From Candidatus Rokuibacteriota bacterium (lineage in GTDB: Bacteria > Methylomirabilota > Methylomirabilia > Rokubacteriales > CSP1-6), in contig JACORX010000169.1 in assembly GCA_016179165.1 (NCBI GenBank), forward strand, positions 1 through 5,710: 5,710 nucleotides of DNA, given 5' to 3'. Of this stretch, positions 1 through 5,341 are shown one piece after another; positions within the stretch are counted from its first letter, which is position 1, and each line of letters starts with the position of its first letter. The notes under the pieces were generated by a model. That model made no database searches. It saw nothing but the letters and a program-made list of their open reading frames with translations, and was not told the origin of the DNA. Both the position numbers and the translations under genes were made by a program.

Positions 1-1
1 C

Positions 2-256
2 ACGGCGTTCGCCATCGGCCTCAGCATCGAGGCGCAGATCATGCCGATCCTGGGCGGGCTCTACACGGTGGCCGGCCCGATCGTCGGCGCCCTCGTCCTC
101 ACGCTGCTCGGCGAGTACCTCCGGACCGCCTTCGGCGCCGCCAATCTGTTCGTCTACGGCCTCACCATGGTATTCGTCATCCTGTGGCTGCCGGACGGCC
201 TGGTGGGGCTCGCCCGGCGGTGGTGGCGGAAGGCGGGCACGGCCGGTGTTCGATAA
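2..256 (+). CDS. livM: Branched-chain amino-acid ABC transporter permease, LivM type (C-terminal part)
   Basis: This is a 5'-truncated reading frame whose visible 84 codons run from the window edge to a TAA at 254-256. They resemble the C-terminal end of LivM-type permeases (BPD_transp_2 family), inner-membrane subunits that import leucine, isoleucine, valine or related amino acids and amides. The visible part has the typical order. A Gly-rich segment (ILGGLYTVAGPIVGALVL) is followed by LLGEYLR. Next comes a last hydrophobic helix (LFVYGLTMVFVILWLPDG). The tail GLVGLARRWWRK is basic and cytosolic. The family pattern here is 'GG-GT-xGPxxGA...EYLR...YG...LP-GL-GL'. The gene is followed by a binding protein of a different transporter class, so it is probably the last gene of a Liv operon starting upstream. 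LivH is a less likely alternative, because the LPDGLVGL tail is more typical of LivM. The substrate cannot be read from this fragment. Confidence 0.85.
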   Translation, partial: TAFAIGLSIEAQIMPILGGLYTVAGPIVGALVLTLLGEYLRTAFGAANLFVYGLTMVFVILWLPDGLVGLARRWWRKAGTAGVR

Positions 257-301
257 CGAGGGCGGGACCACCGGGGAAAGTCTTGCTCGCTCGGTCCAAG
301 T

Positions 302-330
302 TTGACCTCTGATCCGCGCTCTGGCAGGAT
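302..330 (+). promoter_or_regulatory. Possible sigma70-type promoter for the sugar-uptake operon
   Basis: TTGACC at 302-307 matches a -35 box at five of six positions. After 17 bases, CAGGAT at 325-330 is a weak -10 match (three of six). The site lies in the 147-bp gap between the livM stop and the binding-protein start, where a promoter for the next operon is expected. The match is tentative because the -10 is poor and the genome is GC-rich. A 5-bp inverted repeat (GATCC 311-315, GGATC 327-331) sits within it. Confidence 0.3.
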
Positions 331-342
331 CGGGGTGAGGTG

Positions 343-362
343 GGAGCGGGCTTATCCGCTCT
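343..362. repeat. Small palindrome/hairpin in the operon 5' leader, possible operator
   Basis: GAGCGG (344-349) and CCGCTC (356-361) form a perfect 6-bp inverted repeat around GCTTAT. G-U pairs could extend it by one base on each side in RNA. It lies just downstream of the candidate promoter and about 40 bases before the ATG of the binding-protein gene. A repressor operator or mRNA hairpin is possible. No T-tract follows, so it is unlikely to be the livM terminator. No regulator gene is in the window to pair with it. Confidence 0.3.
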
Positions 363-403
363 GCGCCCAGTCGACATAAATCACGCTGCCAATCGAGGGC
401 CAT

Positions 404-1681
404 ATGACTGACACGTTGCGTTCGCTCGATCGCCGCTTGTTCCTCCGCGCCGGGGTGCTCGGCGCCGTGGGCCTGCACGCCGCCGGCCGCGGGCGCGCGC
501 TGGCCGCCGACCCGAAATCGCTCGACTTCACCACGTTCTACGTCGGCGCCGACGGCGGCATCATGCAGGGCATTGTGAATCGCTACAACGCGATGCAGCC
601 GACCGCGAAGGTCAACTTCTCGGCGCCGGCCTGGGGTGCCGACTACCTCACCAAGCTCCTCACCGCCTCGCTGGCCGGCAACCCGCCGCCGATCGTGGCG
701 CTGCACAACTACGAGATCCCGCCGCTCACCCGGTTCCTGTACGAGCTCGATGCGGCAGCGCTCGGCATCAAGAAGGAGAACTACGTCGAGAACGCGTGGA
801 ACCTCGCGGTCTACGAGGGCAAGCTCTACGGCCTGACGATGAGCACCGGCACGCTGGCGCTGGTCTACAACAAGGACCACTTCCAGCAGGCCGGCCTCGA
901 CCCCGCCAAGCCGCCCACCAACCGCGACGAGTTCATCCGGGCCGCTCAGGCGCTGACGCGCGACGGGCGCTTCGGCTTCGCACGCGACTCGGCCGGCTGG
1001 ATGCCGTGGCTGACCTACAACTGGCAGGCCGGCGGCAATCTGCTCACGCCCGACGGCAAGAAGGCGCTGTTCGACACGCCGGCCGCCGCCGAGGCCGCGC
1101 AGCTCGAGCAGGACCTGATCCACAAGCACAAGGCCTGCCTGCCCACGCAGACGGCGAGCCCGGAGCTGCCGAAGCTGCTCTACGCCGGCAAGGTGTCGAT
1201 GCTCTTCATGGGCCCGTGGAACCTCAACGCGCTGATGAAGAGCAACCGCGACAATAAGACGAACTTCGGCTGGGCGAAGATGCCGGTGTTCTTCGACCGC
1301 AAGAAGGCCGTCATGGCCACCTCGCACATCTACTCGCTCATGAAGCGCAAGCCCGAGGACCCGGCCGCGCGCGAGCTGGGCGGCAAGTTCATCGCGTGGC
1401 TGCTCGAGGAGGCCAGCGTCACCTGGGCCCAGGCGCAGGCGCCCGCCAACAAGCGGGTGCTCGGCCAGATGCAGAAGAGCGACGACCCCATCGTGCGCAA
1501 CATGACGATGTGGGTGGAGCAGGCGGACCACGCGCACTTCCCGCCCTACCACCCCCGCTGGACCCAGGTGTACCGGGCCCTGAGCCAGGGCATGGAGGCA
1601 ATCTCGTTCCGCGGCGACGACGTCAAGAGCACGCTGCGGGGGGTCACCGCGGGCGTCAACGATATCCTCGCCCAGGCCTAG
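404..1681 (+). CDS. Extracellular sugar-binding protein of a CUT1-type ABC transporter (SBP family 1)
   Basis: This 425-residue protein is the usual size for a family 1 solute-binding protein, which captures a sugar or oligosaccharide outside the membrane and delivers it to MalF/MalG-type permeases. The N-terminus carries a twin-arginine-like signal: DRRLFLRAG at residues 9-17, a short hydrophobic stretch, and a probable cleavage site after ALA (residues 32-34). The mature part shows family landmarks: YGLTMSTGTLALVYNKDHFQQAG (142-164, written here only as the family hallmark 'YG...YNK..F..AG'), an NRDEF motif (173-177), and the 'G(K)-SMLFMGPWNL' block at residues 262-274. The start is ATG 404, with GAGGG at 395-399 four bases upstream, and it gives an intact signal peptide. 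The gene is first in the four-gene unit and is followed after 4 bases by the first permease. The family assignment is firm. Substrate specificity is not visible, and a xylo-oligosaccharide is inferred only from the GH39 gene downstream. Confidence 0.92.
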   Translation: MTDTLRSLDRRLFLRAGVLGAVGLHAAGRGRALAADPKSLDFTTFYVGADGGIMQGIVNRYNAMQPTAKVNFSAPAWGADYLTKLLTASLAGNPPPIVALHNYEIPPLTRFLYELDAAALGIKKENYVENAWNLAVYEGKLYGLTMSTGTLALVYNKDHFQQAGLDPAKPPTNRDEFIRAAQALTRDGRFGFARDSAGWMPWLTYNWQAGGNLLTPDGKKALFDTPAAAEAAQLEQDLIHKHKACLPTQTASPELPKLLYAGKVSMLFMGPWNLNALMKSNRDNKTNFGWAKMPVFFDRKKAVMATSHIYSLMKRKPEDPAARELGGKFIAWLLEEASVTWAQAQAPANKRVLGQMQKSDDPIVRNMTMWVEQADHAHFPPYHPRWTQVYRALSQGMEAISFRGDDVKSTLRGVTAGVNDILAQA

Positions 1682-1685
1682 GCGG

Positions 1686-2570
1686 TTGGCCGCGCGGCCG
1701 CGGCGGACGCAGGCGCTCGTCGCCTGGTTGTTCCTCCTGCCGTTCCTGGCGCCGTTCGTCTTGTTCTGGGCGGCGCCCATAGTCCGTGGGCTGTATCTCA
1801 GCTTCACCAACGCCAGTCTCACGGGCGCCGACGAGCGGTTCGTGGGGCTGGCCAACTACCAACAGCTCGTGGCCGACCCGACCTACCGGCGCGCCCTCGG
1901 CAACACCGTCGTGTTCGTGGTCGAGAATGTCCCGGTGCTGCTGGTCGCCGGGCTGCTGCTCGCCCTGCTCCTGAACCAGTCGATGCCCGGGCTCGCCGCG
2001 ATCCGCGCCGCCTTCGTGGCTCCCTACCTCATCACCGCCTCCGCCGTCGCCATCATCTGGCAGTTCGTGCTGGACCCGGCGACCGGCCTGCTCAACGACT
2101 GGCTGGCCGCGGTCGGCCTGCCCACCCAGCGCTGGCTCAGCGAGCCGGGCCAGGCGATGGGAGCCATCGTGCTGATCACGCTCTGGTGGCGCGTGGGCTT
2201 TCCGCTGCTGGTGCTGCTGGCCGGGCTGCAGGAGATTCCGGGCGATCTGTACGAGGCCGCCCGGCTCGACGGCGCCGGCGCGTGGCAGCGGTTCTGGCGC
2301 ATCACGCTGCCCCTGCTCGCCCCCGTCCTGTTCTTTGTGTTCATCATCCGGCTCATCGACTCGTTCAAGGTGTTCGCCCAGGTCTACCTGGTGACCGGCG
2401 GGGGCCCCATCGGCAGCACGCGCGTGCTGATCCAGTACCTCTACGAGACCGGCTTTCAGGACTTTCGCAGCGGTTACGCGGCGGCCATCGGCTGGAGCCT
2501 GTTCGTGATCATCCTCGGCGTGACCGCCATCCAGATGCGCCTGCTGCGCCGTTACGGGGCTGATGAGTAG
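1686..2570 (+). CDS. Sugar ABC transporter permease, MalF/UgpA type
   Basis: This 294-residue inner-membrane permease is one half of the channel of a CUT1 sugar importer. A basic N-terminus precedes the first membrane helix (about 10-36), and further helices lie near 72-98, 107-129, 157-182, 207-229 and 263-285, the usual six. The cytoplasmic EAA loop that contacts the ATPase is clear at residues 190-209 (EAARLDGAGAWQRFWRITLP), with the conserved EAA---DGA---F--I-LP pattern. Another family landmark is VYLVTGGGP (233-241). The start is TTG 1686, 4 bases after the binding-protein stop. No ATG or GTG nearby would keep the whole first helix, and a weak AGGCGG (1680-1685) directly abuts it. Initiation may depend on coupling to the upstream gene. 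The stop overlaps the next gene by 8 bases. The family call is firm, while the exact start is moderately certain. Confidence 0.93.
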   Translation: MAARPRRTQALVAWLFLLPFLAPFVLFWAAPIVRGLYLSFTNASLTGADERFVGLANYQQLVADPTYRRALGNTVVFVVENVPVLLVAGLLLALLLNQSMPGLAAIRAAFVAPYLITASAVAIIWQFVLDPATGLLNDWLAAVGLPTQRWLSEPGQAMGAIVLITLWWRVGFPLLVLLAGLQEIPGDLYEAARLDGAGAWQRFWRITLPLLAPVLFFVFIIRLIDSFKVFAQVYLVTGGGPIGSTRVLIQYLYETGFQDFRSGYAAAIGWSLFVIILGVTAIQMRLLRRYGADE

Positions 2571-3405
2571 GCGGCGGTGGACGCGGCGCTGGGCGACCCT
2601 GGCGATCGCGCTCGTGCTGGCGCTGGCCTGGGCGGTGCCGCTGCTGTGGGTCGTGAGCAGCACCTTCAAGCCCCAGCAAGAGATCGTGGGCCCCGAGCGG
2701 CGGTGGCTGCCGGCCGGCCCGACCCTCGATCACTGGCGCAACATCGCCGACCCCCAGGGCCGCGCGGTCGGCGTCGGCCGCGCGTTCGCAAACAGCGTGG
2801 TGGTGGCGCTGATCTCGACGTTCAGCACGCTGGCGACCTCGTCGCTCGCCGCCTACGCGTTCGCCCGGCTCCGCTTCCGCGGGCGCGAGGCCCTGTTCGG
2901 GGTGCTGCTGGCGACGATGATGATCCCCAACGAGGTCATCCTTGTGCCGCTGTTCTTGCAGTTCCACCGCCTGGAGCTGCTCAACTCCTACGCGGCGCTG
3001 ATCCTGCCGCACGCGATCTCCGTCCTCGGTGTGTTCCTGCTGCGCCAGTTCATGCTCGGCATCCCGAGCGACTTGATCGACGCCGCGGCCATCGACGGCG
3101 CCGGGGCGTTCCGCATCTACCGTCACGTCGTGCTGCCGCTCACGCGGCCTGCGATGGCGACGCTCTCGGTGTTCGCGTTCCTCGGCTCCTGGAACGACTT
3201 CCTGTGGCCCCTCATCGTCGTGAACACGCCCGACAAGCAGACGCTCCCGCTGGCGCTCATCACGTTCCGCTCCGCGTACCAGATGCTCGATTACGGGACC
3301 GTGCTGGCGGCGACCCTCGTGGCGGTGGCGCCGCCGTTGCTGTTCTTCGTGTTCGCCCAGCGCTACGTCATCGCCGGTATCAGCCGGACCGGCCTGAAAG
3401 GATGA
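2563..3405 (+). CDS. Sugar ABC transporter permease, MalG/UgpE type
   Basis: This 280-residue protein is the second permease of the importer and pairs with the MalF-like subunit encoded just before it. An Arg-rich N-terminus (MSRRRWTRRW) leads into helix 1 (about 11-33). The STFKPQQEI segment at 33-41 is the typical MalG feature after helix 1. Further helices lie near 77-100, 111-133, 145-163, 197-219 and 246-270. The EAA-type loop is at residues 173-192 (DAAAIDGAGAFRIYRHVVLP), with D in place of the first E, as is common in this family. The GSWNDFLWPL block at 208-217 and the 'QRYVIAGISRTGLKG' end (266-280) are also classic. ATG 2563 lies inside the end of the previous gene (8-base overlap), indicating translational coupling. 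No ATP-binding subunit follows, so the importer must borrow one encoded elsewhere, as MsmX/UgpC-type ATPases allow. Confidence 0.94.
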   Translation: MSRRRWTRRWATLAIALVLALAWAVPLLWVVSSTFKPQQEIVGPERRWLPAGPTLDHWRNIADPQGRAVGVGRAFANSVVVALISTFSTLATSSLAAYAFARLRFRGREALFGVLLATMMIPNEVILVPLFLQFHRLELLNSYAALILPHAISVLGVFLLRQFMLGIPSDLIDAAAIDGAGAFRIYRHVVLPLTRPAMATLSVFAFLGSWNDFLWPLIVVNTPDKQTLPLALITFRSAYQMLDYGTVLAATLVAVAPPLLFFVFAQRYVIAGISRTGLKG

Positions 3406-3409
3406 CATC

Positions 3410-5062
3410 GTGACCACTGTTCGCGTCGACTGCGGCACCTGGAAGGGCCCGCTGCGCCGGCTCTGGACCAGCCTCGGCTATGACGAGCTGAACTGGACGT
3501 ACACGCCGAGCGGCAAGCGCCACCTGCGAACGATCGGCGAGTTCGCCGAGCAGCCGTACCACGTCCGCCAGCACAACATCTTCAACAGCGGCATCGGCTG
3601 GTCCGTCCCCCACTGGGGGGCCGGCAACGTCTACCACGAGCATCCCGACGGCACGCCCTTCTACGACTTCGCGATCGCCGATCAGGTCTACGACGCCGTC
3701 GTGCACGCCGGCCACCGGCCGCTGGTGGAGCTGGCCTTCACCCCCCGCGCGCTGGTGCCCGCCGGCGCGGAGGAGCGCTTCGCCTACGAGCCGAGCCCCA
3801 CTCAGTGGAGCCCCTACGAGTCCGGCCTGTGGGCGATGCCTCCCCGGGACTACGGCAAGTTCGGCGGCCTCGTGCGCGCGCTGGTGGAGCACTGCGTCGG
3901 GCGCTACGGCGCTCCACACGTGCGGGGCTGGCTGTGGGAGCTGTGGAACGAGCCCGACATCTACTACTGGCGCGGCACCCCCGAGCAGTTCCACGCGCTC
4001 TACGACGTCACGGCGGCCGCCGTGAAGGCGGCGCTGCCCGAGGCCCGCGTGGGCGGCCCGGCCACCACCGGCGACCTCGGCCCAGGCCGCCGCGGCCACG
4101 AGTTCCTCCGCGGCTTCCTCGCGCACTGCGCCCGGCAGGGCACGCCGCTCGACTTCGTCTCCTTCCACACCAAGGGCGCGCGCTACACCCCCTGGCGGGT
4201 GTACGGGCCGCTCGGCGGCCCGGCACCGCAGCGGCAGTCGCCCTCGGCGCTCAAGATGCTGCGCGAGGTGCGGGCGGCGCTCGACGCGGTCGGCGAGCAT
4301 CCGCGCTTCCGCGAGCTGCCGTGCGTGGTGGACGAGTGCGACGCCTCCGTGCCCGCGCACTGGGGCGTCTACGACAACGCCAACTTCGCCTACCGCAACA
4401 CCGAGTACTTCCCCGTCTTCCAGTGCAAGCTGATGAAGAAGCTGCTCGACCTCAACGAGCGCGGCGGGGCGCAGGTGCACCTGGCGACGACGTGGAGCTT
4501 CTACTTCGAGGGCGAGCGCTTCTTCGAGGGCACGCGCAGCCTCTTCACCGCCCAGGGCGTGGAGAAGCCCGTGCTCAACGCCTACCGGATGCTCGGCCGG
4601 CTGGGCGACACGCGGCTGGCCGTCGAGTCGAGTGAGGCCTGGCCGGTGGATCGCCTCGACGGCGGCGAGGCCGGGATGCCGGAGGAGGTGGACGCGCTGG
4701 CCACCTTCGACGGCCGCGACTGCGTCAGCGTGCTCGTCTGGCGTCATGCCGACGACCAGTACGCCGTCGACGTCGGCGCGCGGGACGTCGCCCTGACCCT
4801 CGAGCGCCTGCCCTTCGCCGGGCCCGTGCGGGTCCGGCACTGGCGCGTCGACGCGGGCCACAGCAACAGCCACACGGTATGGCAGGCGCTCGGCCGGCCC
4901 CAGGACCCGTCCGAGGGCCAGCTGCGCGCGATCAAGGAGCGCCAGGGCCTCGAGATGCTCGAGGCCGAGCGCGAGGTTGCGGTCGCCGGGGGTCGGGTGA
5001 CGCTGACGGTGGCCTTGCCGCTGCCGAGCGTGTCACTGCTCGAGATCCGCCCCGTGCGATGA
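3410..5062 (+). CDS. Glycoside hydrolase family 39 protein, beta-xylosidase-like, cytoplasmic
   Basis: This 550-residue retaining glycosidase is predicted to cleave beta-linked xylose (or a related sugar) from the non-reducing end of oligosaccharides or glycosides. The (beta/alpha)8 barrel covers about residues 15-395. It includes VRQHNIFN (52-59), PLVELAFTPRAL (104-115), and the acid/base motif WNEP with E181 (179-182). DFVSFH (248-253) follows, and the likely nucleophile is E309 in VVDEC (306-310). A C-terminal beta-sandwich region follows, with the family-typical DAGHSNSHTVWQALGRPQ (481-498) and the closing SVSLLEIRP strand. Length suits GH39 (about 500-550). There is no signal peptide or membrane helix, so it should act on imported substrate in the cytosol. 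The start is GTG 3410, with AAAGGA at 3397-3402 seven bases upstream; the nearby ATG 3402 is out of frame. It lies 4 bases after the permease stop, so it is in the same operon. Activity on xylosides versus arabinosides, glucosides or other substrates cannot be settled by reading. Confidence 0.9.
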   Translation: MTTVRVDCGTWKGPLRRLWTSLGYDELNWTYTPSGKRHLRTIGEFAEQPYHVRQHNIFNSGIGWSVPHWGAGNVYHEHPDGTPFYDFAIADQVYDAVVHAGHRPLVELAFTPRALVPAGAEERFAYEPSPTQWSPYESGLWAMPPRDYGKFGGLVRALVEHCVGRYGAPHVRGWLWELWNEPDIYYWRGTPEQFHALYDVTAAAVKAALPEARVGGPATTGDLGPGRRGHEFLRGFLAHCARQGTPLDFVSFHTKGARYTPWRVYGPLGGPAPQRQSPSALKMLREVRAALDAVGEHPRFRELPCVVDECDASVPAHWGVYDNANFAYRNTEYFPVFQCKLMKKLLDLNERGGAQVHLATTWSFYFEGERFFEGTRSLFTAQGVEKPVLNAYRMLGRLGDTRLAVESSEAWPVDRLDGGEAGMPEEVDALATFDGRDCVSVLVWRHADDQYAVDVGARDVALTLERLPFAGPVRVRHWRVDAGHSNSHTVWQALGRPQDPSEGQLRAIKERQGLEMLEAEREVAVAGGRVTLTVALPLPSVSLLEIRPVR

Positions 5063-5203
5063 TCGCGGCATGGCGAGCAGGCCGAGTTGATCCCCGCGGC
5101 CGCGCTCGCCGTCAAGGTGCGGGGAACCCTGAATCTCGTGCACCTGTCCATCGAGGAGGCGCGCGATCTCGCGCGTCCCGTCAAGTTCTTCCCCTCACGA
5201 TGA
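5063..5203 (+). pseudogene. Short coding-like stretch after the GH39 stop, possible gene remnant
   Basis: Directly after the GH39 stop, the same frame stays open for 46 codons to TGA 5201-5203. It reads HGEQAELIPAAALAVK, then VRGTLNLVHLSIEEARDLAR, then PVKFFPSR. Third codon positions are almost all G or C, as in the real genes, and the peptide looks like the end of a globular protein. I see no convincing start: TTG 5087 and GTG 5117 lack good Shine-Dalgarno sequences. The GH39 protein already ends at its natural last strand, so this is unlikely to be a missing GH39 tail. I do not recognise the family. Possibilities are the truncated end of a lost gene, a very small real gene, or chance in GC-rich DNA. 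Confidence 0.3.
5160..5175 (+). terminator. Possible terminator hairpin of the sugar-uptake operon
   Basis: CGCGCG at 5160-5165 and CGCGCG at 5170-5175 form a 6-bp all-GC stem around an ATCT loop, about 100 bases after the GH39 stop. The downstream sequence is pyrimidine-rich (TTCTTCCCC near 5186-5194) but has no true T-run, so it is a weak intrinsic terminator at best. It could be incidental, since it lies inside the coding-like stretch. Confidence 0.25.
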
Positions 5204-5272
5204 CTCAGATGGGGCACATCCTCCTCTGGCTGACTACCTTTAAATTGCCCAGAAAAATAGCTCTTTTGGCGG

Positions 5273-5318
5273 ATTGAGAGACACCCCAATGAGAGAGGAT
5301 AAAGGGGAAGCTCTCAAT
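5273..5318 (+). repeat. Two-part inverted repeat (hairpin) in the AOR 5' leader
   Basis: ATTGAGAG (5273-5280) and CTCTCAAT (5311-5318) are perfect 8-bp complements. Inside them, after a 3 x 3 internal loop, CCCC (5284-5287) can pair with GGGG (5304-5307), leaving a 16-base A/G-rich loop. The structure ends 8 bases before the Shine-Dalgarno. GGATT (5271-5275) could instead pair with AATCC (5334-5338), which lies between the Shine-Dalgarno and the start codon. Two mutually exclusive folds are therefore possible. There is no T-tract, so it is not a terminator. It may be a regulatory RNA element or a DNA operator. I cannot match it to a known riboswitch by eye. Confidence 0.45.
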
Positions 5319-5326
5319 AAGATAAG

Positions 5327-5333
5327 AGGAGGT
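5327..5333 (+). promoter_or_regulatory. Strong Shine-Dalgarno deciding the TTG start of the AOR gene
   Basis: AGGAGGT at 5327-5333 is a near-perfect match to the anti-Shine-Dalgarno of 16S rRNA. It lies 8 bases before TTG 5342, the ideal distance. The reading frame has an in-frame TAA at 5333-5335, so the start must lie after it. TTG 5342 is the first candidate, with TTG 5345 next at 11 bases. Confidence 0.8.
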
Positions 5334-5341
5334 AATCCACT

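Larger units (their letters stand above)
5204..5341 (+). promoter_or_regulatory. AT-richer leader region upstream of the AOR-family gene
   Basis: Base composition changes sharply here. The stretch has A/T-rich tracts (TTTAAATT 5239-5246, AGAAAAATAG 5251-5260, AATAAGATAA 5316-5325), unlike the GC-rich DNA on both sides. No convincing gene lies in it on either strand. It most likely holds the promoter and 5' untranslated leader of the AOR gene. I could not pick a clear -35/-10 pair or a sigma54 site. Confidence 0.5.

Noticed and set aside
257..300. A terminator after livM
   Set aside because: I found no GC-rich stem followed by a T-run in this stretch. Only short, imperfect complementarities are visible.
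1656..3438. Two long minus-strand open frames (1656-2669 and 2509-3438) opposite the permease genes
   Set aside because: Their products are rich in Gln, Arg, Glu, Gly and His repeats, with no membrane segments or motifs. They mirror the permease genes on the other strand.
3380..4873. A 497-codon open frame on the minus strand opposite the glycosidase gene
   Set aside because: It is antisense to a clearly recognised GH39 gene. Its protein is a low-complexity mix of Ala, Val, Arg, Glu and His with no domain, a usual artefact of GC-rich codon bias.
5221..5262. A possible sigma54 promoter (TGGC ... TTGC) in the AOR leader
   Set aside because: The GG and GC elements are about 17 bases apart instead of the required 10.
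4879..5277. A 132-codon plus-strand open frame crossing the GH39 3' end into the gap
   Set aside because: Its first half overlaps GH39 in another frame and is Ala/Arg/Gly-rich noise. It has no start signal, and the tail in the AT-rich leader shows no domain.
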